DNA of 54,565 bases from an uncultured Sanguibacteroides sp. (GTDB taxonomy: Bacteria > Bacteroidota > Bacteroidia > Bacteroidales > Marinifilaceae), in NCBI RefSeq assembly GCF_900543425.1, contig NZ_UQRQ01000021.1, positions 1 through 54,565 of the forward strand, given 5' to 3'. Below the pieces are notes generated by a model, which was given only the letters and a program-made list of their open reading frames with translations, was not told the DNA's origin and did no database searches. Of this stretch, positions 8,339-16,830 are shown piece after piece; the stretch's first letter is position 1, and every line of letters starts with the position of its first letter. The position numbers were made by a program, and so were the translations under genes.

Positions 8339-9304
8339 ATGAAAAATTTTGCATTAATCGGGGCTGCAGGCTATATCGCCCCCAGGCATTTGCGTGCCAT
8401 AAAAGAGACCGGTAACCGGTTGGTGGCCGCTTACGATGTTTTCGATAGCGTGGGAATCATGGATAGCTATTTTCCGGAAGCGTCGTTTTTCACGGAGTTT
8501 GAACTTTTCGATCGTCACCTCTCGAAAAATAAAGGAACAGACAAAGAGGTGGACGTGATATCCGTTTGTACACCCAATTACTTACACGATGCCCATGTGC
8601 GTTACGGTTTACGCTTGGGGGTAGATGTTATCTGTGAGAAGCCATTGGTGTTGAACCCCTGGAATATCGATGCCTTGCAAAAGGTAGAGGAGGAAACGGG
8701 GCATCGGGTTTTCACGATCTTGCAATTAAGACATCATCCGGCTATCCTCGCTCTAAAGAAAAAGGTAGAGGAGGGGCCGAAAGATAAGATATATGATGTA
8801 GACTTGACCTATATTACCTCCCGGGGGAATTGGTATTATACCAGCTGGAAAGGGGATTCGCGGAAAAGCGGAGGAGTGGCGACTAATATCGGGGTACATT
8901 TTTATGATATGCTCTCCTGGGTGTTCGGTCCTGTTCAGGATAATATCGTGTACGTGACCAGTCATGACCGGGTGGCCGGTTTATTGCGTTTCGAAAAAGC
9001 TCACGTCCGTTATTTCTTAAGTATTAATTACGATACTCTTCCGCCGGAGGTAAAGGAAACGGGGAAAAGAACCTTTCGTTCGTTCTGTATGGAAGGAGAA
9101 GAGATCGAGTTTAGCGATGGTTTTACCGATCTGCACACGGAGAGCTACCGGCATATTCTTGCCGGTGAAGGATACGGTCTGGAAGATGCCCGTACCTCCA
9201 TTCAAATCGTGCATGATATCCGTCACGCGAAACCCATTGGACGTTGTGGGGATTATCATCCTCTGGCTGAATTGGCATTGGAGAAACATCCTTTTGGTTG
9301 GTAA
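8339..9304 (+). CDS. wbpB: Gfo/Idh/MocA oxidoreductase, WbpB/WlbA-like UDP-GlcNAcA 3-dehydrogenase
   Basis: Predicted NAD-dependent oxidation of UDP-GlcNAcA at C3, which makes the ketone used by the WbpE-type aminotransferase. The 321-aa product has an N-terminal Rossmann motif (LIGAAGYIAPRHLRAI, a WlbA hallmark), the family EKP motif with Lys101, and a C-terminal substrate domain with WKGDSRKSGGVATNIGVHFYD, where the histidine is a likely catalytic residue. Length and motifs match WlbA closely. It starts 20 bp after upxY and is followed by the UDP-sugar 6-dehydrogenase, which would supply its substrate. Confidence 0.92.
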   Translation: MKNFALIGAAGYIAPRHLRAIKETGNRLVAAYDVFDSVGIMDSYFPEASFFTEFELFDRHLSKNKGTDKEVDVISVCTPNYLHDAHVRYGLRLGVDVICEKPLVLNPWNIDALQKVEEETGHRVFTILQLRHHPAILALKKKVEEGPKDKIYDVDLTYITSRGNWYYTSWKGDSRKSGGVATNIGVHFYDMLSWVFGPVQDNIVYVTSHDRVAGLLRFEKAHVRYFLSINYDTLPPEVKETGKRTFRSFCMEGEEIEFSDGFTDLHTESYRHILAGEGYGLEDARTSIQIVHDIRHAKPIGRCGDYHPLAELALEKHPFGW

Positions 9305-9324
9305 TTTTAATAAATAAATGCATT

Positions 9325-10614
9325 ATGTATACTCGATTGGTTTCTAAAAAGGCAAAGATAGCTTTGGTGGGCTTGGGCTATGTGGGGTTACCCATAGCCT
9401 TGGCATTTGCGAAAAAAATCTCCGTGATCGGTTTTGATATCAAAGAAGATCGGTTGGAGAAGATGCGGAACAGAATCGATCCTTCCGAAGAGTTGGCTCC
9501 CGAAGCGTTTGATCATAGTGATATAGAATTTACCTCTTCGGTGGATAAATTGCGGGAGGCCTCGTTTTTTATTGTGGCGGTGCCCACTCCTATTGACGAA
9601 TACAATCAACCGGATCTGAAGCCTTTGCTGTCGGCGACCCGGACAGTCGCAAAAGCCTTGAAAAAAGGAGACTACGTGGTTTTCGAATCGACTGTTTACC
9701 CGGGGTGTACGGAGGAGGATTGTCTTCCCTTGTTGGAAGAGATCTCCGGTTTAAAAGTCGGTACGGATTTTAAAATCGGTTACTCTCCCGAGCGGATTAA
9801 TCCGGGAGATTCCCTGCACGTTTTGACGAATACGATAAAAATTGTTTCGGGATGTGATGCCGAAGCGTTGGAGACGATAGCCAAGGTGTACGAGTTAGTA
9901 GTGGAACCGGGAGTTCATCCCGCTCCCTGCATTAAAGTCGCGGAAGCAGCCAAGATTATCGAGAATACCCAACGGGATGTCAATATTGCTTTGATGAACG
10001 AATTATCCATTATCTTTTCCCGGATCGGCATCAACACTTTCGACGTGTTGGAAGCAGCCGGGACAAAGTGGAATTTTTTGAAGTTTTATCCCGGATTAGT
10101 CGGGGGACACTGTATAGGTGTCGATCCTTATTACTTGGTTCATAAGGCGAAGGAGCTGAAATACCATCCCCAGATCATTAATGCCGGGCGTTTTATCAAC
10201 GATTCGATGGGGGCCTATATCGCCAAAAAAATGGTAAAGAAATTGATTGCCATGGGCAAAAATGTGTTAGGTGCCCGGGTTTTGGTCATGGGAGTAACTT
10301 TTAAAGAGGATGTTTCGGATATCCGTAATTCGAAAGTAGCCGATATCATTCGGGAGTTACGGGATTTCGGGGTAGATGTGGATGTTGTAGATCCTCATGC
10401 CGATTCGGAGGCCGTACAGGAAGAGTACGGGTTTAAATTGGTAGAGAAACCCCGGGATAATTACGATGCGGTCGTTGTAGCCGTCTCTCATAAAGAATAC
10501 GAAATGTTAGATGAGGCTTATTTTAAGTCGTTAACTTATGATAACGCTCTTTTGGTCGATATAAAAGGAATTCTACGGGAGAGAATACATTCGTTGAAAT
10601 ACTGGAGTTTATAA
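9325..10614 (+). CDS. wbpA: UDP-N-acetyl-D-glucosamine 6-dehydrogenase (WbpA/TviB type)
   Basis: Oxidises UDP-GlcNAc twice at C6 to UDP-GlcNAcA using NAD. The N-terminal Rossmann motif is ALVGLGYVGLPIALAF, the central domain has GYSPERINPGD, and the catalytic Cys263 lies in GGHCIGVDPYYL; a C-terminal UDP-binding domain includes FKEDVSDIRNSKV. I place the start at the ATG at 9325, 20 bp after the previous stop codon, not at an upstream TTG that overlaps it. The product can feed both the WbpB-WbpE-WbpD route and the WbpP/TviC-like epimerase at 14876. The resemblance is to TviB/WbpO-like and WbpA-like enzymes alike; the exact hexosamine substrate is inferred. Confidence 0.92.
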   Translation: MYTRLVSKKAKIALVGLGYVGLPIALAFAKKISVIGFDIKEDRLEKMRNRIDPSEELAPEAFDHSDIEFTSSVDKLREASFFIVAVPTPIDEYNQPDLKPLLSATRTVAKALKKGDYVVFESTVYPGCTEEDCLPLLEEISGLKVGTDFKIGYSPERINPGDSLHVLTNTIKIVSGCDAEALETIAKVYELVVEPGVHPAPCIKVAEAAKIIENTQRDVNIALMNELSIIFSRIGINTFDVLEAAGTKWNFLKFYPGLVGGHCIGVDPYYLVHKAKELKYHPQIINAGRFINDSMGAYIAKKMVKKLIAMGKNVLGARVLVMGVTFKEDVSDIRNSKVADIIRELRDFGVDVDVVDPHADSEAVQEEYGFKLVEKPRDNYDAVVVAVSHKEYEMLDEAYFKSLTYDNALLVDIKGILRERIHSLKYWSL

Positions 10615-10659
10615 CGGTTATAGGAAGAATCTGCGGTTTATTTATTTCTGAACATTAGC

Positions 10660-12165
10660 ATGAAAACGACCCGGCGTTGGGGAATATTAACCCTTTTCGA
10701 TCTTTTACTGGTTGCCTTGGCTTTTGGCGCTTCCGGTTGGGTGGGGAAGCTTCCCGGATGGTGGATATTGGGAAGTGCCGCGTGTCTGTGGGTTTTGTTA
10801 GGATTGATTTCGCAAAAACTTAATTTCACGAAATTCCAACGGATCCGTTATGCTTTTATTACGATCGGATTGGTAGATGTATTATCTGCCTTTATAATCT
10901 ATGCACTTTATGAAATATCGGATCTGACCCTCCATTTCGGTTGGAACTATATCGTTGCTATCGGGATGTTGATCGTGTTGGAGTGTTGTTTTTATCTTGC
11001 CGTCCGATTGTTGGTCATGCGGAAAATTCCTTTCCAGCAGGAGGACGAGACTATAAAACGTTATCATCAACTTTCGGCAAAACATGCGGCCCGGATGTTA
11101 ACCGGGGAGCAAACTCCCGATCTAAAGAAATTATTGGAGTTGATCCGGCGTTATCCTATTGTCAACCCCGTGAGGTGGAGAAATATTTACGAGACTCATT
11201 TTACCCGGGAAACGAAATTGATGGCGATCAGAGAACGGGAAGAATTAGAGGGATACTCCTGCGGTTGTTACAAAATGTTCGTGAATCTGACCCGGGTGAA
11301 TAAGATTTGCCGTGTAAATAAGTTCTTTATCGATGTAAATAAATTATTGAATGTAGGGGATGTTTTCGTTTGTTGTTGCCAGACGAGTGAAATACGTAAA
11401 TCACAAATATTAGGTATTTATCCCTGGGGATTAAACTATTTGATTTATACAGTGGATTACGCCTGGAACCGGATTTGCCCGAAGTTACCTTGTTTAAAAA
11501 AAATATATTTTACCGTGACGGGAGGAAGATACCGCGTATTTCCCCGTCCTGAAATATTAGGACGTTTGTATTGTTGCGGTTTCGAGGTGAAACAGGAAGA
11601 GTATATTCACGGCCTGCTTTACGTGATTGCGGTCAAAACCAAGCTGCCTTTCAATGACCCTTCGCCCAGTTACGGCCCTTTGGTTCGATTGAAACGGGTG
11701 GGGAAAGGTGGAAAATTGATCGGGATATATAAATTCCGGACTATGCATGCTTATGCGGAGTATCTGCAACCTTATATTTATCAGCATAATAAATTGCAAG
11801 AAGGTGGAAAATTTGCGGATGATTACCGGATCTCCGTTTTCGGCCGATTTATGCGAAAATGTTGGTTGGATGAACTGCCGATGCTGATCAATATTTTAAA
11901 AGGCGACATGAAGCTGATCGGGGTACGCCCGCTAAGCCAACATTATTACAGCCTTTACACCCCGGAGTTACAGCAACTGCGTATCCGTACCAAACCGGGA
12001 CTCTTGCCTCCCTTTTACGCAGATATGCCTAAAAATCTGGAGGAAATAGAGGCCAGTGAACGCCGTTATTTGGAAGCTTATTTGCGGCAACCCTTTTTAA
12101 CGGACTGGAAATATTTCTGGAAAATCTGGTACAACATCCTGATAAAGCACGAACGTTCGGCCTAA
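10660..12165 (+). CDS. Polyprenyl glycosylphosphotransferase (initiating sugar-phosphate transferase)
   Basis: Inner-membrane enzyme expected to transfer a sugar 1-phosphate to undecaprenyl phosphate and so start the repeat unit. The 501-aa product has about four hydrophobic helices in the first 130 residues, a middle region of unclear function, and a C-terminal catalytic domain from about residue 345, with RLKRVGKGGKLIGIYKFRTM, the acidic WLDELPMLINILKGDMKLIG motif and RPL. The initial lysine/arginine-rich segment is a little degenerate compared with WcaJ. It is the only initiating enzyme in the window. Confidence 0.88.
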   Translation: MKTTRRWGILTLFDLLLVALAFGASGWVGKLPGWWILGSAACLWVLLGLISQKLNFTKFQRIRYAFITIGLVDVLSAFIIYALYEISDLTLHFGWNYIVAIGMLIVLECCFYLAVRLLVMRKIPFQQEDETIKRYHQLSAKHAARMLTGEQTPDLKKLLELIRRYPIVNPVRWRNIYETHFTRETKLMAIREREELEGYSCGCYKMFVNLTRVNKICRVNKFFIDVNKLLNVGDVFVCCCQTSEIRKSQILGIYPWGLNYLIYTVDYAWNRICPKLPCLKKIYFTVTGGRYRVFPRPEILGRLYCCGFEVKQEEYIHGLLYVIAVKTKLPFNDPSPSYGPLVRLKRVGKGGKLIGIYKFRTMHAYAEYLQPYIYQHNKLQEGGKFADDYRISVFGRFMRKCWLDELPMLINILKGDMKLIGVRPLSQHYYSLYTPELQQLRIRTKPGLLPPFYADMPKNLEEIEASERRYLEAYLRQPFLTDWKYFWKIWYNILIKHERSA

Positions 12166-12168
12166 AAG

Positions 12169-12230
12169 TTTTAAGTATACTTAAAATTTTATGGAATTTC
12201 ACGGAAAGTTTTAATCGTATTTAAAACTTT
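12169..12230. other. Two tandem AT-rich palindromes
   Basis: TTTTAAGTATACTTAAAA (12169-12186) is a perfect 18-bp palindrome, and AAAGTTTTAA-tcgtat-TTAAAACTTT (12205-12230) is a perfect 10-bp inverted repeat. The two share the half-site AGTTTTAA. They lie after the transferase gene and about 55-115 bp upstream of a strong promoter, so they could be paired operator sites or weak terminators. Confidence 0.5.
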
Positions 12231-12283
12231 GCTACTTGTATTTATTGTATATTCTAATTTTATATTAAAATGACGATATGTTA

Positions 12284-12314
12284 TTGACTTTGTATTTAAA
12301 ACATAATAACTTTG
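12284..12314 (+). promoter_or_regulatory. Predicted promoter of the AlbA_2-type regulator gene
   Basis: TTG (12284-12286), 20 bp, then TAACTTTG (12307-12314), a perfect TAnnTTTG element. This is one of the best Bacteroidetes promoters in the window. It implies that the regulator gene is transcribed separately from the polysaccharide operon upstream. Confidence 0.65.
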
Positions 12315-12404
12315 ATGTAAATAACAAAAATATGGAGTCATGACAAGGTGTTCATGGATGAAAATTTCTAAACAAGTGTAGTAAATGAATATAAATCCTG
12401 CATT

Positions 12405-13799
12405 ATGCGATATAATTTAAGTGATATTATTTCAAATGGTGAAGGATTAACTGTAGAATTTAAGTCGACCTTCAATGTTGCGGCGATAGAATCTGTTGTT
12501 GCTTTTGCCAATGCAAAAGGAGGATGTGTGTTGCTCGGTATTTCTGATGCCGGAAAGGTAACAGGAGTAGAGGTCGCTCGGGAAAGTATTCAGCAATGGG
12601 CTAATGAAATAAAGAGCAAAACCGAACCTGCCGTCGTTCCGGATATGGAGGTCATGGCATTTCAAAATAAGAAAATTGTTGTTATACAGGTTTCGGAATA
12701 TCCTGTAAAGCCGATATCTGTTCAGGGGAGATTTTATAAGCGAGTGGGGAGTTCCAATCATTTGATGAGCGTGGCTGAGATTTCGGATTTGTTTATGCGT
12801 TCCATGCAATATTCTTGGGATTCGTATCCTTATCCGAACGGTACACATAAGGACTTGAATTTGCAAAGTGTCAAAAAATTTATTACCAAGGTCAATAACA
12901 TAGGACGTTTTCATCTGTCAATAGATCCTTTGGAAGCGTTGACAAAGCTTCATTTACTGAAAGATGGAGTTCCTGTAAATGCTGCCATGTTGTTATTTTC
13001 GAAATCGAATCTTTTATATAATGTCCATATAGGGCGTTTTAAGACGCCCAGTTTGATCATTGCGGATAATATGGTGAACGGAAATCTATATGATGTGGTT
13101 GATGAATCGATGCGGATTATAGTATCGCATCTTAAATTTGCCTTCGAGATTACCGGAAAGACAACCCAACGAACCGAGATACCGGAATACCCTTTGGAAG
13201 CTATCCGGGAAATGCTTTTGAACGCTGTTATTCATAGAAATTACCAGAGTTCTACGGATATACAAATAAAGATTTTTGATCAGAAGATTGTCTTTTTTAA
13301 TCCGAGTGGATTATACGGAGATATTACGGTCGATGAGTTGAAGACGGATAATTATACGGCAAGTACAAGAAATAAACTAATTGCAGAGGCTTTTTATTTG
13401 ACCAACGACATTGAAAAATACGGTAGCGGATTTACCCGTATTCGGGAAGCTATCGCATCTTATCCCACGATGAAGTATGATTTTTACGTGATGGGAAACG
13501 GTTGTTTTTCGGAATTAAGCTATGAAAGACAAAAAATATCAACGGCCGAAATCGAAGATAGCGGATTAAAAGATTCTGTGGAGAAAACTGTGGAGAAAAC
13601 TGTGGAGAAAACTGTGGAGAAAATAGTAGAAGCGATAAAGCTTAATCCTTTTATAACACAAAAAGAGTTGGTGAAAATAACAGGATTATCGCGTCGTGGA
13701 GTCGAATGGAATCTACAACAGTTAAGGAAGAATGAGATAATTTTGAGAGTGGGGCCTGCTAAAGGAGGTCATTGGGAGATCAATAAAGAAACGGAGTAA
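12405..13799 (+). CDS. AlbA_2/Schlafen-like ATP-binding transcriptional regulator
   Basis: Protein of the divergent AAA_4/AlbA_2 family, often annotated as a RecG-like helicase or RNA-binding protein; the precise function is unknown. The 464-aa product has an N-terminal AlbA_2 domain (GLTVEFKSTFN, NAKGGCVLLGI), a HATPase_c_4 segment (PLEAIREMLLNAVIHRNY near residue 265, EKYGSGFTRI near 345) and a C-terminal winged-helix-like tail (TQKELVKITGLSRRGVEWNL). The linker is VEKT repeated, encoded by four 12-bp units at 13578-13625. A paralogue with an analogous repeat linker lies at 42331. It interrupts the polysaccharide genes and has its own promoter, so it may be accessory cargo. Confidence 0.8.
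   Translation: MRYNLSDIISNGEGLTVEFKSTFNVAAIESVVAFANAKGGCVLLGISDAGKVTGVEVARESIQQWANEIKSKTEPAVVPDMEVMAFQNKKIVVIQVSEYPVKPISVQGRFYKRVGSSNHLMSVAEISDLFMRSMQYSWDSYPYPNGTHKDLNLQSVKKFITKVNNIGRFHLSIDPLEALTKLHLLKDGVPVNAAMLLFSKSNLLYNVHIGRFKTPSLIIADNMVNGNLYDVVDESMRIIVSHLKFAFEITGKTTQRTEIPEYPLEAIREMLLNAVIHRNYQSSTDIQIKIFDQKIVFFNPSGLYGDITVDELKTDNYTASTRNKLIAEAFYLTNDIEKYGSGFTRIREAIASYPTMKYDFYVMGNGCFSELSYERQKISTAEIEDSGLKDSVEKTVEKTVEKTVEKIVEAIKLNPFITQKELVKITGLSRRGVEWNLQQLRKNEIILRVGPAKGGHWEINKETE
13578..13625 (+). repeat. In-frame 12-bp tandem repeat (VEKT linker)
   Basis: Four copies of GTGGAGAAAACT (the last is GTGGAGAAAATA), in frame, encoding the VEKT repeats between the ATPase-like domain and the winged-helix tail. 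Slippage by whole units would change linker length without breaking the reading frame. Confidence 0.9.
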
Positions 13800-13892
13800 A
13801 AACAGCTATACCGTAATTTGAATATTTTTTCGGATATAACTTATCGTTCCTCTTCTGTTCTTGGATAAGAGGATATCTATTTGCGTTTAGTA

Positions 13893-14414
13893 ATGAATAA
13901 AGTTGAAAATACAGATCACCCTTGCCTCGTGGACAATAGGCGTGGAACTCCGCTATGGAAAGTCAATTACTATCGTTCGAAGATTTTGACAGCTCTTTTG
14001 GATGATTTTGTGGAAATGGAATCGGTCGAGATAGATGCCGGGAGTTTTGCCGAGATCAGACGTTCTTTGGAGTACTATATCAATGCCATAACGGAGGTCC
14101 CGAATACTTTACTATCCGGTAAACCCTTGTACGAGACGGTGGAGGACTTTTTGGATTTGTGTCAGGAGTGGAGTGAGGTAAAGGGGACAGGCCGGGATAG
14201 CGTCATGCAACGGCGGGCCGTCATTCGAAAACTCAGGAAAGTCAGGCAACGAATTTCCAATAAAACGCGTAAGCTACAATACCAATTGGAGAATAATACC
14301 GATATACAATTACTGTCCAATGCCTATAAGGCCATTGGAGGTATAATGAATCTGCTTCCGGATACATTTAGGCATGTCGGGAAAGCGGTAAAGAAATACC
14401 TGAAGATCGATTAA
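13893..14414 (+). CDS. Hypothetical protein, helical, charged
   Basis: No family recognised. The product from the ATG at 13893 is 173 aa (an in-frame TTG at 13881 would add four residues). It is rich in charged residues, with likely helices throughout and a strongly basic stretch RRAVIRKLRKVRQRISNKTRK at about residues 108-128. There is no signal peptide or membrane segment. It does not resemble UpxZ as I know it. It follows the AlbA_2 regulator by about 90 bp, and its last codons run into the intergenic repeat. Confidence 0.6.
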   Translation: MNKVENTDHPCLVDNRRGTPLWKVNYYRSKILTALLDDFVEMESVEIDAGSFAEIRRSLEYYINAITEVPNTLLSGKPLYETVEDFLDLCQEWSEVKGTGRDSVMQRRAVIRKLRKVRQRISNKTRKLQYQLENNTDIQLLSNAYKAIGGIMNLLPDTFRHVGKAVKKYLKID

Positions 14415-14577
14415 GATTCAGTGATTCTAAGATTAAAGAGATTTACGATTTGAAGAATCAAAAGATTCTGGGATTAAAGGATTCAGTGATTGCCGATTTT
14501 AGATTTAAAGATGGCAAGATCAGAATTGAATCATAAATCGTAAATCTTAAATCAAATTAATTTACAATTGATTAAAG
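14415..14577 (+). repeat. Intergenic repeat, forward copy
   Basis: GATT-word array beginning at the stop codon of the preceding gene. It contains GATTCTGGGATTAAAGGATT, then GATTTAAAGATGGCAAGATC, then the inverted words AATCATAAATCGTAAATC and a TTAATTTACAATTGATT end. Both halves can pair as a long imperfect hairpin. Confidence 0.85.
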
Positions 14578-14587
14578 GGAGAAAAAC

Positions 14588-14743
14588 GGAGGGGTATAAA
14601 TAGAGAACGGCGAGCGTCGTGTTCGAGTTTCGGAACGGCCACCCGATGGTTTGTTTGAACGAAGTGAGTCCCGGAGGGTAGTGAACGAAAAGCGTTTACA
14701 CGACCGACGAGAACGTCTCGACCCCGGAGGAGTTATCCCTTCC
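14588..14743 (+). ncRNA. Candidate structured RNA or structured DNA element
   Basis: A GC-richer 156-bp block sits between two AT-rich repeat copies and encodes no protein. Its ends pair over 11 bp with one bulged T: GGAGGGG-t-ATAA (14588-14599) with TTATCCCTTCC (14733-14743). Internal hairpins include CCC-gga-GGG (14670-14678), AACG-aaaag-CGTT (14683-14695) and CGAGA-acg-TCTCG (14708-14720). The closed multibranch outline suggests a folded RNA, but I recognise no known family and see no clear promoter. Confidence 0.35.
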
Positions 14744-14875
14744 AATTGTAGATTTACGATTTCGGATTTTAGATTGACAATTTAAAGAGGGTAAGATCAG
14801 AATCTTAATCATAAATCGTAAATCTTAAATCAAAAATGAATTTACAAGCTACAATTTAAAATTTACAATTAGAAG
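14743..14875 (+). repeat. Intergenic repeat, forward copy abutting wbpP-like gene
   Basis: Contains GATTTACGATTTCGGATTTT, AAAGAGGGTAAGATCAGAAT, AATCATAAATCGTAAATC, and the terminal module ACAATTTAAAATTTACAATT followed by AGAAG and the start codon at 14876. The repeat therefore forms the whole immediate upstream region of the next gene. Confidence 0.85.
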
Positions 14876-15898
14876 ATGCATATTTTGAAAATAGTAGTAA
14901 CCGGAGGCGCAGGCTTTATCGGTTCGAATCTTTGTGAGTATTTTTTGCAACAGGGCTATCAGGTTGTTTGTTTAGATAATCTGGCAACCGGGCATATGGA
15001 GAATATGACGGAGTTTATCGAACATCCGGCTTTCACTTTTATCAAAGGCGATATCCGGGATTTGGAAACGTGCCGGAAAGCTGTTGAGGGAGCCGATTAC
15101 GTGTTACACGAGGCTGCTTTGGGGAGTGTTCCCCGTTCCATTGAAGACCCCCTTACCACGAATGAAGTAAATATCGGAGGATTCTTAAATATGTTGGTTG
15201 CGGCCCGGGATGCCGGGGTAAAACGATTTATTTACGCGGCGTCTTCTTCTACTTACGGGGATTCCAAAGAATTACCCAAAGTGGAGGAACATATCGGTCG
15301 TCCGCTTTCTCCCTATGCCATCACCAAGTATGTCAATGAGCTGTATGCCGATGTCTTCAGTAAAACCTATGGAATGGAGTGTGTCGGGTTACGCTATTTT
15401 AATGTATTTGGGAAGCGTCAGGATCCGAACGGGGCTTATGCGGCCGTAATTCCGCTTTGGGTAAAACAATTGCTTCGAGGAGAGAGTCCCGTGATCAATG
15501 GAGACGGTTCCTTTTCCCGGGATTTTACTTATATCGACAACGTGATTGAAGCCAATGAAAAGGCTATGATTACTCCCACCGAATTGATCCGGCAACGAGC
15601 TAAATTTTACAATTTGGAGTTATCGGACGATCATGCAATCAATTTAGTGTTTAACGTGGCTTTTGGCGGTAATACCACGTTAAAAGCTCTATATAAAACC
15701 CTTCGGGACAACCTGGCATTCCATGACTCCCGGATTGCAACCCTTGAACCGGTCTACGGTCCCGAACGTGCCGGAGATATTCCGCATTCCCAGGCTTCCA
15801 TATTAAAAGCTCAACGGATATTGGAATATGCCCCGAAATATGATGCGGCTGAAGGTTTTAGAATGGCTTGCGAATGGTATTGGAAAAATTTGAAGTAA
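14876..15898 (+). CDS. wbpP: UDP-N-acetylglucosamine/-glucosaminuronate C4-epimerase (WbpP/TviC type)
   Basis: Extended short-chain dehydrogenase predicted to interconvert UDP-GlcNAc and UDP-GalNAc or the matching uronic acids. The 340-aa product has GGAGFIGSN at the N-terminus, the HEAALGSVPRSIEDP block, SSSTYGDSKELPKVE, the catalytic pair Tyr147/Lys151 in SPYAITKYVNELYADVFSKT, and LRYFNVFGKRQDPNGAYAAV. These blocks match Pseudomonas WbpP and Salmonella TviC very closely. Together with the TviB-like dehydrogenase it could supply UDP-GalNAcA. Its start codon directly follows an intergenic repeat. Confidence 0.92.
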   Translation: MHILKIVVTGGAGFIGSNLCEYFLQQGYQVVCLDNLATGHMENMTEFIEHPAFTFIKGDIRDLETCRKAVEGADYVLHEAALGSVPRSIEDPLTTNEVNIGGFLNMLVAARDAGVKRFIYAASSSTYGDSKELPKVEEHIGRPLSPYAITKYVNELYADVFSKTYGMECVGLRYFNVFGKRQDPNGAYAAVIPLWVKQLLRGESPVINGDGSFSRDFTYIDNVIEANEKAMITPTELIRQRAKFYNLELSDDHAINLVFNVAFGGNTTLKALYKTLRDNLAFHDSRIATLEPVYGPERAGDIPHSQASILKAQRILEYAPKYDAAEGFRMACEWYWKNLK

Positions 15899-15922
15899 AA
15901 ATTGATAGGTATTTTGCAGAAT

Positions 15923-16807
15923 ATGAAAGGAATAGTTTTGGCAGGAGGAAGCGGAACGAGATTGTATCCGATTACCAAAGGAGTATCTAAACAGCTTCTT
16001 CCCGTTTATGATAAGCCGATGATTTATTATCCGGTTTCAGTGTTGATGCTGGCAGGCATACGGGAAATATTAATAATATCAACACCTCAGGATATTCAAG
16101 GTTTTAAACGCTTATTGGGAGATGGTTCCGATTATGGTGTTCGTTTCGAGTACGCGGAACAACCTTCACCCGACGGATTGGCTCAAGCTTTTATTATAGG
16201 CGAGAAGTTTATAGGTCATGATGCTGTATGCTTGGTACTTGGGGATAATATTTTTTATGGACAAGGTTTTAGTCCTATGCTAGTTGCGGCCGTGAAGCAA
16301 GCGGAACGGGAAAATAAAGCTACTGTATTTGGTTATTACGTGACTGATCCTGAGCGTTATGGTGTTGCTGAATTTGATAAAAACGGGAATGTTTTAAGCA
16401 TAGAAGAAAAACCGCTTTGTCCAAAATCAAACTATGCCGTAGTTGGACTTTATTTTTATCCTAATGATGTTGTAGGAGTGGCTAAAAATATAAAACCTTC
16501 GGCACGTGGAGAGTTAGAAATAACAACAGTAAATCAAGAGTTTTTAAAGAAGGACGCTCTTAAGGTACAGTTATTAGGAAGAGGATTTGCTTGGTTGGAT
16601 ACCGGGACTCATGATTCTTTAGCTGAAGCTTCTATTTTCGTCGAGGTGATTGAAAAGCGGCAAGGGTTAAAAATTGCTTGTTTGGAAGCAATTGCTTTTC
16701 GAAAAGGGTGGATAAGTGAAGAAAAATTACGTTCCGTAGCTTTACCTATAGAGAAAAATCAATATGGGCAGTATTTGTTGAAAATTATTCAGGAATCAGG
16801 AAGCTGA
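15923..16807 (+). CDS. rmlA: Glucose-1-phosphate thymidylyltransferase
   Basis: Makes dTDP-glucose from glucose-1-phosphate and dTTP, the first step to dTDP-6-deoxyhexoses. The 294-aa product starts KGIVLAGGSGTRLYPITKG with the nucleotide-binding loop, followed by KQLLPVYDKPMIYYP, LGDNIFYGQGF and GRGFAWLDTGTH, all RmlA hallmarks. I used the ATG at 15923, not the TTG at 15902. No rmlB, rmlC or rmlD is in the window, so the 4,6-dehydratase step must be supplied elsewhere. The downstream FdtA- and FdtB-like genes would use that product. Confidence 0.95.
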   Translation: MKGIVLAGGSGTRLYPITKGVSKQLLPVYDKPMIYYPVSVLMLAGIREILIISTPQDIQGFKRLLGDGSDYGVRFEYAEQPSPDGLAQAFIIGEKFIGHDAVCLVLGDNIFYGQGFSPMLVAAVKQAERENKATVFGYYVTDPERYGVAEFDKNGNVLSIEEKPLCPKSNYAVVGLYFYPNDVVGVAKNIKPSARGELEITTVNQEFLKKDALKVQLLGRGFAWLDTGTHDSLAEASIFVEVIEKRQGLKIACLEAIAFRKGWISEEKLRSVALPIEKNQYGQYLLKIIQESGS

Positions 16808-16830
16808 TAACTACCTTTTATTTTGAATTT

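Noticed and set aside
12405..13799. ATP-dependent DNA helicase RecG
   Set aside because: Family members are often labelled so, but neither this protein nor the paralogue at 42331 shows helicase motifs. They have AlbA_2 and HATPase-like blocks.
13893..14414. UpxZ, the usual partner of UpxY
   Set aside because: Size is similar, but the sequence does not resemble UpxZ and the gene lies about 5.5 kb away behind a separate promoter.
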